Positions 26,486 through 34,134 of a stretch of 64,000 bases of DNA are shown in pieces. The translations under genes were made by a program, and so were the position numbers. Under the pieces are notes generated by a model that saw only the letters and a list, made by a program, of their open reading frames with translations, made no database searches and had not been told where the DNA came from. The DNA comes from Roseiarcus sp963726105 (lineage in GTDB: Bacteria; Pseudomonadota; Alphaproteobacteria; Rhizobiales; Beijerinckiaceae), in the NCBI GenBank assembly GCA_963726105.1, contig CAVSBJ010000008.1, positions 1 through 64,000 of the forward strand, given 5' to 3'. Each line of letters opens with the position of its first letter. Position 1 is the first letter of the stretch.

Positions 26486-27784
26486 TCAATCGCTCCGGCC
26501 TGTCGCGCTGTCCGGCGCCGCTGATGCCGCGACTGCCTCCTCGAGGAGGCGGGCAAGCATCTTCGGCTCTTTGGAGAACCCGGCGTCGATCCATTGCTTC
26601 TGAAAGGCGCGGAGCGCCCACCCGACCGCCCGCCCGGCCGCAACGCGGCGCGCGATCAGGTCGGCCCCACTGATGGGGAGTTTGAGCTCGGGCGCGTTGG
26701 CGAGAAACTGATCGGCCGCGCCGAACGCCGTGACGTCCGAGCGCGCTTCAGACTCAACCTCAGCAAGCGTCAGGCCGTCGCGCGCGGTCTCACGTCCGGC
26801 GGTGAACAGCAGGATCCTGAGCCGATGGAACGAGGGCGGCGCCGTAGCCCCGTGCAGGCCGATCAGAGTCGCGGCGGCGGTTTTGAGCCGGTCGGACTCG
26901 GCATTGGTGAGACGCAGTCGGTCGTGCAGCCGCTCGGCGTCTTCGGGAATCGCGACGCCGAGCGCCGCCAGACGCAGGAGAGCGTCGGCATTCAGCCCAC
27001 GCTCGGCTTCGATGACGATAAGGCGGCTGAGACGCCTTGGATAGCCGACGCTGCCAAGGATCGGTTCGAGAAGGCCGCTCTCGCTCATCGTCTGCGCGAT
27101 GTCGCCCGCACGCGGCGCTGCGAGGAGCTTTAGGAATTCGGCGCGCACGCGTTCACGCGAGAGCCGTGCGAGGCCGTCGCGTGCACGGATTGCCGCGGAC
27201 AGGCCTTCGGGGTCGAGGCCGTTTGCTGCGAAGCGGGCCGAGAAGCGAAAGAATCGCAGAATGCGCAAATAATCCTCGCGAATCCTCTTGTCGGCTTCGC
27301 CGATGAAGCGTACCCGTCTCGCGCGAAGATCATCGAGGCCGCCAACGTAATCGTGAACCGCCCCGTCGGCGCTGAGTGAGAGCGCATTGATTGTAAAATC
27401 GCGCCGCCGGGCATCGGCGACGAAGTCACGGCCAAACACCACCTTTGCTCGCCGCCCGTCGGTCTCGACGTCGTCACGCAGCGTCGTCGTTTCGAGCGTG
27501 CGCCCATCGACGACGATCGTCACTGTTCCGTGCGAGATGCCAGTCAGAGCAACCTTGAACCCCGCTCCTCGCGCGCGACGGATGACGACGTCGGTCGTCG
27601 CGGTGGTCGTGAGGTCGAAATCGACTGCCGGTTCGCCGAGCGCGAGATCCCGGACCGCGCCGCCGACGAGCCGGGTCTCCTCGCCCTCTCCGTTGAGGAC
27701 CTCGAGCACTCGGCCTAGCGGTCCTTGTTTGAGGAGCGCCTGATCCTTTAGCTTTCCGTTTGCAAGACCCGGAATGGCGATCAT
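26486..27784 (-). CDS. CCA tRNA nucleotidyltransferase / poly(A) polymerase family
   Basis: The protein has 432 residues. It adds or repairs the CCA 3' end of tRNAs. The ATG at 27784 (MIAIPGLANGKLKDQALL) overlaps the stop of the DUF6111 gene (ATGA), so the much longer open frame upstream is ignored. The class II signature is clear: RLVGGAVRDLALGE with metal-binding DFDLTTTAT, then RRDFTINALS, and the RNA-binding IREDYLRILRFFRFSARF. It is last in a four-gene coupled operon. Confidence 0.95.
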   Translation of the reverse strand: MIAIPGLANGKLKDQALLKQGPLGRVLEVLNGEGEETRLVGGAVRDLALGEPAVDFDLTTTATTDVVIRRARGAGFKVALTGISHGTVTIVVDGRTLETTTLRDDVETDGRRAKVVFGRDFVADARRRDFTINALSLSADGAVHDYVGGLDDLRARRVRFIGEADKRIREDYLRILRFFRFSARFAANGLDPEGLSAAIRARDGLARLSRERVRAEFLKLLAAPRAGDIAQTMSESGLLEPILGSVGYPRRLSRLIVIEAERGLNADALLRLAALGVAIPEDAERLHDRLRLTNAESDRLKTAAATLIGLHGATAPPSFHRLRILLFTAGRETARDGLTLAEVESEARSDVTAFGAADQFLANAPELKLPISGADLIARRVAAGRAVGWALRAFQKQWIDAGFSKEPKMLARLLEEAVAASAAPDSATGRSD

Positions 27785-28041
27785 TCGAAGCGGCCCGGGA
27801 TAAGCACGCCGTTTTCGACATGCGCTGGCACATAGACGCCGCGGCCTCGAGGCGCGAAGGCGTTGACGGCGACAAGGCCGAGCACGGCCATCGCCAAACC
27901 AACCAAGGTCATTACCGACACGCGTCCGCGCGTCCAGTGCTCGACCTCGAGCGGGTAGCGGGCGCGCAAGGCAAGATAAACCGCATAGACCGCGAACGGG
28001 CTCAAGAAGAGCACCAGCGGTTCGAGGACGGTCCTGCCCAT
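27781..28041 (-). CDS. DUF6111 small membrane protein
   Basis: The protein has 86 residues from MGRTVLEPLVLFLSPFAVYA. Two membrane segments (LEPLVLFLSPFAVYAVYLAL and SVMTLVGLAMAVLGLVAVNA) precede a conserved tail RGVYVPAHVENGVLIPGRFE. This layout matches DUF6111, found between NUDIX and CCA-transferase genes in Hyphomicrobiales. The ATG overlaps the NUDIX stop and its own stop overlaps the CCA-transferase start, so translation is probably coupled on both sides. The function is unknown. Confidence 0.85.
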   Translation of the reverse strand: MGRTVLEPLVLFLSPFAVYAVYLALRARYPLEVEHWTRGRVSVMTLVGLAMAVLGLVAVNAFAPRGRGVYVPAHVENGVLIPGRFE

Positions 28042-28697
28042 CAGGAAAACAGCTTTTCGTAGAGGTTGCGCAGAATGCCCGCGGTTGCGCCCCAAATATA
28101 CCGCCCCTCATGCGGCATGGCATAGTATTTGCGCCGCCGTCCCGCCCACTCCCGCTCCTCGAGGCGGTGGTTGGCCGCATCCATCAGGAAGGCGAACGGC
28201 GTCTCGAAGACCTCGTCGACCTCGAGCTTGTTGACCGTGAGCGCGAACGAGGGCTCGACCAGGGCGACGAGAGGCGCGACGCGAAACCCGGTCCCGGTGA
28301 AAAAGGGATCGAGCCAGCCGAGCGGCTCGACGAACCTCGCCTCCAGCCCGATTTCTTCCTGCGCCTCGCGCAATGCGGCGTCGTGCGGGCCTTCGCCCGC
28401 GTCGATCTTGCCGCCCGGAAAGGCCACTTGACCCGAGTGGGCGCGCAAGTCAGAGGCCCGCAGGGTCAAGAGGACAGTGAGGCCGCCGGGCCGGTCAATG
28501 ATCGGCAGGAGCACGGCAGCTGCACGCCATGGCGCGAGTACAGATAGCTCCGGCGGCCGCCCATCGAGAGCGCCGTCGCTCATGCTGCTTGGCACTGCCC
28601 GCTCGAGGTCCGCGAGGCTCAGCGAGGGCCTAAGCTTCTGCTGCGCGCGTGCGCGCAGGGAGGTCGAACTTGGGTCGGAGACGGGGTCGACGCTCAA
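28041..28697 (-). CDS. NUDIX hydrolase, CoA pyrophosphatase type
   Basis: The protein has about 218 residues from a TTG at 28697 that overlaps the DUF1285 stop (TTGA). A further upstream start at 28745 would overlap DUF1285 by 50 bases. The Nudix box GGKIDAGEGPHDAALREAQE ending EIGL binds metal and cleaves diphosphates. The preceding LRASDLRAHSGQVAFPGGK is the UPF0035/CoA-type motif (related to E. coli NudL). It probably hydrolyses CoA or acyl-CoA. Confidence 0.9.
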   Translation of the reverse strand: MSVDPVSDPSSTSLRARAQQKLRPSLSLADLERAVPSSMSDGALDGRPPELSVLAPWRAAAVLLPIIDRPGGLTVLLTLRASDLRAHSGQVAFPGGKIDAGEGPHDAALREAQEEIGLEARFVEPLGWLDPFFTGTGFRVAPLVALVEPSFALTVNKLEVDEVFETPFAFLMDAANHRLEEREWAGRRRKYYAMPHEGRYIWGATAGILRNLYEKLFS

Positions 28698-29317
28698 AGC
28701 CCCTCGATTTCGCTCGCCAGGCACATGGGAAAGAAAACACCGCACGAGCGCACACCGAACCAGTCCTGATTCGCGATGCGCTCCGTCTGGCCAAGCGCAA
28801 CAAGATCATAGAACAGCGCTCGTTTGATCAAGGCCCAAAGGTCGCCCCGCACCCTGACATAGGGCTTTAAGCCCTCGGCAGCGCCGCGCTCGAACCGAAG
28901 CACGTGCTCGGAATCGACCGTCACCAGGTCTTCGACATTCGTCCGAAAAATCAGCCGCCGTTCGTTAACTTCGTCCTCGATGCGCATCTCTATCGCCATG
29001 AAAGGCGCGTCGTCGACCTTGATCCCGACCTTTTCGGCCGGCGTGACGAGAACATATCGCTCAGTTTCCTTGCGCAGAACCGAGGCGAATAGCTGCACAA
29101 GCGGAAGCCGCCCAATCGGCGAGCCACAATAAAACCATGTTCCATCGGCAGCGATGCGCATGTCGATATCGCCGCAGTCGGGCGGATTCCAAGAAGGCGC
29201 CGGTCCTACGCCGCGCAAACGCCCAGTCGCCGCCTCGCCGAGTCCTCGCAGAGCTCCTTCCGGCGCGCGCGCTGGCTCTGCGTCACTCTGGCGTTTTTTC
29301 GTGGGCGAATCTGACAT
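28694..29317 (-). CDS. DUF1285 protein
   Basis: The protein has 207 residues. After a variable charged N-terminus the family core appears: CGDIDMRIAADGTWFYCGSP with IGRLPLVQLFASVLRKE, YVLVTPAEKVGIKVDDAPF and YVRVRGDLWALIKRALFYDL, ending VRSCGVFFPMC. DUF1285 is common and small in proteobacteria, but its function is not established. It is first in the operon DUF1285–NUDIX–DUF6111–CCA and divergent from moxR; the 103-base gap (29318–29420) must hold both promoters. Confidence 0.92.
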   Translation of the reverse strand: MSDSPTKKRQSDAEPARAPEGALRGLGEAATGRLRGVGPAPSWNPPDCGDIDMRIAADGTWFYCGSPIGRLPLVQLFASVLRKETERYVLVTPAEKVGIKVDDAPFMAIEMRIEDEVNERRLIFRTNVEDLVTVDSEHVLRFERGAAEGLKPYVRVRGDLWALIKRALFYDLVALGQTERIANQDWFGVRSCGVFFPMCLASEIEGL

Positions 29318-29420
29318 CTGCGCGCTTGGGGCTTGCGTCGAACTAACGCCTGTTCAATTTAGTGCGCCTAAAGAGAAAACGAAACTGTAAGCCGTCCGTG
29401 GTGGCGCAAAGGACAAGTTG

Positions 29421-30422
29421 ATGAGCGTGACCAATATCGCCGATCCGGGCCAGCTGACCCGGGACGCCGACGTAGCGCTGGAGCGCATCGCCGCCGCGCG
29501 TGCTGAGATCGGCAGCGTCATTTTCGGCCAACAGCGTGTCGTCGACCTGACCCTCGCGACGTTGCTCGCGGGTGGACACGGATTGTTGATCGGTGTTCCG
29601 GGCCTCGCAAAGACCAAGCTTGTCGAAACTTTGGGAATTGTCGTCGGCCTCGAGGCCCTGAGGGTGCAGTTCACGCCAGATTTGATGCCGACCGACATTC
29701 TCGGCTCCGAGGTGATGGAGGAAGGTCACGACGGCAAGCGTGGCTTCCGCTTCATCAAAGGTCCGATCTTCGCCCAATTGCTAATGGCGGACGAGATCAA
29801 TCGAGCCAGTCCGCGCACCCAGTCAGCGCTACTCCAGGCGATGCAGGAGCACCATGTCACCGTCGCGGGAGCACGTTATGATCTGCCGCGGCCATTCCAT
29901 GTTTTGGCGACCCAGAACCCGCTGGAACAGGAAGGCGCCTATCCGCTTCCCGAGGCGCAGCTCGATCGCTTCCTTTTGCAGATCGACGTTGGCTACCCGG
30001 ATCGGGCGGCCGAACGCCAAATTCTGATCGAAACGACGGGGGAGCGCGAGGCGCGCCCAAAGCCGGTGATGACGGCGGAGGATCTGATGGCGGCGCAACG
30101 GCTCGTGCGGCGCGCGCCCATCGGCGATCGAGTGGTCGAGGCGATACTCGACCTGGTGCGGGCCGGCCGCCCAGGCGAAGGCGACCCTGAACTTACCAAG
30201 GGTATCGGCTGGGGTCCCGGCCCGCGCGCGGCCCAGGCGCTGATGCTGGCCGCTCGCGCGCGGGCGCTGGTCGACGGGCGCTTGTCGCCTTCGCTCGACG
30301 ACGTCGCCACCTTGGCCGAGCCCGCGCTCAAACACCGCATGGCGCTAAGCTTCGCTGCCCGCGCAGAAGGTGAGACGATTTCTGCGGTGATCGGAAGGCT
30401 TGTGGCCAAGACGGTCCAATGA
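29421..30422 (+). CDS. MoxR-family AAA+ ATPase
   Basis: The protein has 333 residues; the ATG at 29421 follows AAAGGA. MoxR ATPases act as chaperones that mature or activate partner proteins, typically with a DUF58 or von Willebrand A protein next door. Walker A is GVPGLAKTK and Walker B LMADEINRASPRTQSALLQ. The sensor region contains LATQNPLEQEGAYPLPEAQL (with D.RFLL). The DUF58 gene follows after 19 bases, matching the usual pairing. Confidence 0.95.
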   Translation: MSVTNIADPGQLTRDADVALERIAAARAEIGSVIFGQQRVVDLTLATLLAGGHGLLIGVPGLAKTKLVETLGIVVGLEALRVQFTPDLMPTDILGSEVMEEGHDGKRGFRFIKGPIFAQLLMADEINRASPRTQSALLQAMQEHHVTVAGARYDLPRPFHVLATQNPLEQEGAYPLPEAQLDRFLLQIDVGYPDRAAERQILIETTGEREARPKPVMTAEDLMAAQRLVRRAPIGDRVVEAILDLVRAGRPGEGDPELTKGIGWGPGPRAAQALMLAARARALVDGRLSPSLDDVATLAEPALKHRMALSFAARAEGETISAVIGRLVAKTVQ

Positions 30423-30441
30423 CTCGACGGTTTTCTGCGCG

Positions 30442-31347
30442 ATGACGCTCCCCGCCTCCATACGTCGCGAAGCCGCGACTCTCTCTGCCCGCCTGCCAAG
30501 CCTGGTCATCGCGGGTCGCCGCGTGGCGCAGACGGTGCGGCACGGTGTTCACGGCCGGCGGCGCGCGGGCTCGGGCGAAACCTTCTGGCAATTTCGGCCG
30601 TTTCTTTCTGGCGAGCCGTCGTCGCGCGTCGACTGGCGTCGCTCCGCACGCGAGGAGCGCGCCTTTGTCCGTGAGCGCGAATGGGAGGCGGCGCATACGG
30701 TCTGGATCTGGTTCGATCGCTCGGCCTCGATGCAGTTCGCCTCGACTCTGGCGCCGGTCTCGAAGATCGATCGGGCGGCTTTGCTTGCGCTCGCTTTTGC
30801 GGACCTTTGCGTGCGCGGCGGCGAACGGGTAGGTCTGCTGGGCCTTACGAGACCATTGGCGACGCAAGGCGTCGTCGAGCGCTTCGCCGAAGCGATCGCG
30901 ACGGACGAGCGACTCCGCGGGCCCTCGCAAGCCGCATTGCCGCCCGCATTGCCCGCCGCGCCACGCTCGATGGTTCTCATGATCGGCGATTTCCTCTCGG
31001 AGCCCCAAGATGTCGCGCAAGCGATCCGGGCCGTGAGCGCGGAGGGCGCGATTGGCGAACTGGTGATGATCGTTGATCCGATCGAGGAGATCTATCCGTT
31101 CTTCGGCAACACGGAGTTTCTCGATCCCGCCGGTTCGTCGAGCTTAGTTATGCCGCGGGCGCAAAACGTGCGCGACGCCTACCTTGCGCGCCTTGCCGCG
31201 CATCGAGAAAGGATCAGGTCGATCTGCGCCCGCTCAGGCTGGGGTATGAGCATCCATCGGACCGACGGATCTCCAGCGGAGATGCTGCTGACGCTGCGCA
31301 TGCGCCTTTCCGCGTCCGAACCCGGCGTGGGTCTGAGGAGCGCCTGA
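30442..31347 (+). CDS. DUF58 protein (MoxR partner)
   Basis: The protein has 301 residues from MTLPASIRREAATLS. The DUF58 core is GSGETFWQFRPFLSGEPSS with RVDWRRSAREERAFVREREW. A degenerate vWA-like part follows, where IWFDRSASMQF has the D.S.S metal-site layout of a von Willebrand A domain. No membrane segment is obvious. With MoxR it probably forms the cytoplasmic part of an envelope stress or maturation system. Confidence 0.92.
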   Translation: MTLPASIRREAATLSARLPSLVIAGRRVAQTVRHGVHGRRRAGSGETFWQFRPFLSGEPSSRVDWRRSAREERAFVREREWEAAHTVWIWFDRSASMQFASTLAPVSKIDRAALLALAFADLCVRGGERVGLLGLTRPLATQGVVERFAEAIATDERLRGPSQAALPPALPAAPRSMVLMIGDFLSEPQDVAQAIRAVSAEGAIGELVMIVDPIEEIYPFFGNTEFLDPAGSSSLVMPRAQNVRDAYLARLAAHRERIRSICARSGWGMSIHRTDGSPAEMLLTLRMRLSASEPGVGLRSA

Positions 31348-31350
31348 ACC

Positions 31351-34134
31351 ATGCTGGGGCTCCCGCTCGCCTTTGCCGCACCTGCTGTTCTGGCGGCGCT
31401 GATTGGCCTCGTTGGGCTCTATTTCCTGTTGCGGGTCACGCCGCCAAGCCCCCGACAAGCGATCTTTCCGCCGCTGCGACTGCTTATCGGGCTCAATCCG
31501 AGCGAGACGACGCCGGCGCGCACCCCTTGGCCAATTCTGGCGCTCCGGCTCGCAATCGGGGCGCTTATCATTCTCGCTATGGCCGAGCCATTGTGGAACA
31601 GCTTGGCCGCGCTCTCCGGATCGGGGCCGCTCCTGATTTTGATCGACGACGGATTTGCCGCGGCGCCGGCCTGGGATAAGCGAATCGACTTCGCGCGGGA
31701 ACGCGCATCGGCGGCGGCGCGCTCTGGTCGAATCGTGGCGATCAAGGCCCTCTCGCAGCGCGGCCAGGACATCGCGCCGCTGGACAGATCCGAGGTTGAA
31801 GGTCGGTTGCGTTCGCTGGCGCCCGTTCCCCATGCGCCGGACCGCGCGGCGGCTTTGCCAGCCATCAAGCGCTTTTTGGCCCGCGAGCCTGGGACGGACA
31901 TCTTGTGGATCGCGGACAGCGTCGAGCTCGGCGGGGCAAGCGCCTTTTCGATTCAGCTCGCGTCGATCGCGCATTCGGTGGAGGTCGTGACTGACGGCAG
32001 GGGTGCGCTCGCGCTTGGCGGCGCCGACAACGAGGCGGGGGCGCTGACCGCGCAACTGACGCGGTCGGATGCACACGCTCCGACGACGGGGGCGGTGCGC
32101 GCCCTCGACGCTCAAGGACGCGAAGTTGGCCGGGCGGTTTTCGACTTCAGCGGGAAATTGGCCGTCGCTGCGCGCTTCGATATGCCGGTTGAATTGCGAA
32201 ATGACGTCACGCAAGTCGTCGTCGACGGCGAACGCTCAGCGGGCGCGGTATGGCTGATCGATGAGCGCTCGCGCCGGCGTCGGGTCGCCATTGCTTCGGG
32301 CGCGAGCGCCGATGTCGCGCAGCCGTTGCTCGCCCCCAACTATTATCTCAAGCGCGCCCTGCAGCCGTTCGCCGATATCAGCGAGTGGCATGATTCTTCG
32401 ACTGATCCTATTGTCTCGCTGCTCGAGCAAAAACCCTCAGTACTTGTGCTCGCCGATATGAGCGTGGCTCCAGGCCCGGAGCTCGACGCAATCACTCTGT
32501 TCCTCGACGATGGCGGCGTGCTGCTGCGCTTCGCCGGCACTCGCCTGGCCGCCGGCGACGATACTTTGACCCCTACCGCTCTTCTCCGAGGCGGACGCCT
32601 GCTGGGCGGCGCATTATCCTGGGAGAGCCCAAGGCACATCGCATCGTTCGAGGCGGGCAGCCCGTTCTTTGGCCTTGTCGCGCCGGACGAAGTGACGGTG
32701 ACGCGCCAAGTGCTCGCGGAGCCGGAGTCCGGACTCGCGGAGAAGACCTGGGCGCGTCTCGCTGACGGGACGCCGCTCGTCACAGCGGAGCGGCGTGGCA
32801 AGGGTCTCATCGTGCTGTTTCATGTGACGGGTGACACCACCTGGTCGAATCTTCCCTTGTCGGGTCTGTTCGTCGACATGCTGCGCCGTATCGTTGCGGA
32901 AGCCGCTGCGCCGGGCCAGGGCGCTACGAAAGCGAAAGTCGGTGAGCACGGAACCGTGCGGCCGCCCATGCGCACGCTGAACGGTTTCGGGGTTCTTGGC
33001 CCGTCGCCGGCGCAAGCTGAACCGATAGGCGATGATTTTTCCGGCGTTGGCGACTCGCTTCACCCGCCGGGCTTTTACGGGGCACGCGAATCGTTGCGGG
33101 CGGTCAACGCCCTGGCCACCGGGGAGAAGTTGGCTCCCGCCAATTATGGGCCGCTTGTCGTGCATGAAGGCGCGCTGGCGATCGCGCCGCCGGTCGATCT
33201 CCGCCGCTGGTTCCTGCCGGCGGCTCTCGTGGGGCTGATGATTGATGCGTTGGTTTCGATCTGGCTGATGGGGGGCGCGCCGTTCCGACGGAATGGAGCG
33301 CTCGCCGCCCTTGCCATCGTTAGCGCGCTTGGGCTCGCGACTGTCCCGCACCAGGCCCGTGCCAGCGAATCTTCGCCGATCTCCGATCGCGACATCGATG
33401 CGGCTCTGTCCACCCGGCTCGCCTATGTCGTGACCGGCGACGCGTCGGTGGATGAGACCTCCAGGCTCGGTTTGACAGCGCTGACGCGTGTGCTCGCTTC
33501 CCGCACTTCAGCCGAACTTGCCGAACCGGCCGCGCTCGATCCGGCACGCGACGAACTCGCGTTCTATCCGCTCATTTATTGGCCAATTGTCGCTGGGCTG
33601 TCGCAACCCAAGCCCGAGGCTCGTGCGCGCATCGCCGCATTCATGAAAAATGGCGGCACGATGGTTTTCGACACCCGCGACGCGTTGGCGGCGCGTCCGG
33701 GCGGGCCGCCGACCGCCGAGGCGCTTTGGCTGCGCGCCCTCCTTGAGGGGGTCGACGTGCCAGAGCTTGAGCCCGTGCCGCACGATCACGTGCTGACCAA
33801 GACCTTCTATTTGCTCGACCGCCTCGTTGGCCGCACCGCGATCGGGCAGACGTGGATCGAGGCGCTCCCGCCGCCTGACCCGAACGACCGGGTTCAGCAT
33901 CCCGCGCGAGCCGGGGATAGTGTTTCGCCGATCATCATCGTCTCGGACGATCTTGCGGCGGCGTGGGCGGAAGACGCCGACCGGCGCCCGCTCTATCCAC
34001 TGATTCCCGGAGGGGCGCGCCAGCGCGAACTCGCCCTGCGCAGCGGCGTCAATCTGGTCATGTACACGCTCACCGGCAATTACAAGGCAGACCAGGTCCA
34101 CGCCAAGGACATTCTGGAAAGGCTGACGCGTTGA
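31351..34134 (+). CDS. large membrane protein with BatA-like N-terminus and DUF4159
   Basis: The protein has 927 residues. The N-terminus has a membrane segment (FAAPAVLAALIGLVGLYFLL) and the aerotolerance-regulator pattern RVTPPSPRQAIFPPLRLL with a second segment (LALRLAIGALIILAMAEPLW). A long periplasmic or lumen part follows. Near residues 620–640 a further membrane segment (FLPAALVGLMIDALVSIWLM) precedes the C-terminal DUF4159 domain (RLAYVVTGDASVDETSRLGL, then DELAFYPLIYWPI, GGTMVFDTRD and SGVNLVMYTLTGNYKADQ). It starts 3 bases after DUF58. Confidence 0.92.
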   Translation: MLGLPLAFAAPAVLAALIGLVGLYFLLRVTPPSPRQAIFPPLRLLIGLNPSETTPARTPWPILALRLAIGALIILAMAEPLWNSLAALSGSGPLLILIDDGFAAAPAWDKRIDFARERASAAARSGRIVAIKALSQRGQDIAPLDRSEVEGRLRSLAPVPHAPDRAAALPAIKRFLAREPGTDILWIADSVELGGASAFSIQLASIAHSVEVVTDGRGALALGGADNEAGALTAQLTRSDAHAPTTGAVRALDAQGREVGRAVFDFSGKLAVAARFDMPVELRNDVTQVVVDGERSAGAVWLIDERSRRRRVAIASGASADVAQPLLAPNYYLKRALQPFADISEWHDSSTDPIVSLLEQKPSVLVLADMSVAPGPELDAITLFLDDGGVLLRFAGTRLAAGDDTLTPTALLRGGRLLGGALSWESPRHIASFEAGSPFFGLVAPDEVTVTRQVLAEPESGLAEKTWARLADGTPLVTAERRGKGLIVLFHVTGDTTWSNLPLSGLFVDMLRRIVAEAAAPGQGATKAKVGEHGTVRPPMRTLNGFGVLGPSPAQAEPIGDDFSGVGDSLHPPGFYGARESLRAVNALATGEKLAPANYGPLVVHEGALAIAPPVDLRRWFLPAALVGLMIDALVSIWLMGGAPFRRNGALAALAIVSALGLATVPHQARASESSPISDRDIDAALSTRLAYVVTGDASVDETSRLGLTALTRVLASRTSAELAEPAALDPARDELAFYPLIYWPIVAGLSQPKPEARARIAAFMKNGGTMVFDTRDALAARPGGPPTAEALWLRALLEGVDVPELEPVPHDHVLTKTFYLLDRLVGRTAIGQTWIEALPPPDPNDRVQHPARAGDSVSPIIIVSDDLAAAWAEDADRRPLYPLIPGGARQRELALRSGVNLVMYTLTGNYKADQVHAKDILERLTR

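Noticed and set aside
27785..28180. N-terminal extension of the CCA transferase
   Set aside because: It overlaps DUF6111 and NUDIX genes; the ATG at 27784 has the coupled overlap and the family start.
31234..32214. 326-codon minus-strand frame
   Set aside because: It lies opposite the intact DUF4159 gene and has the Arg/Gln/Pro-rich composition of an antisense shadow.
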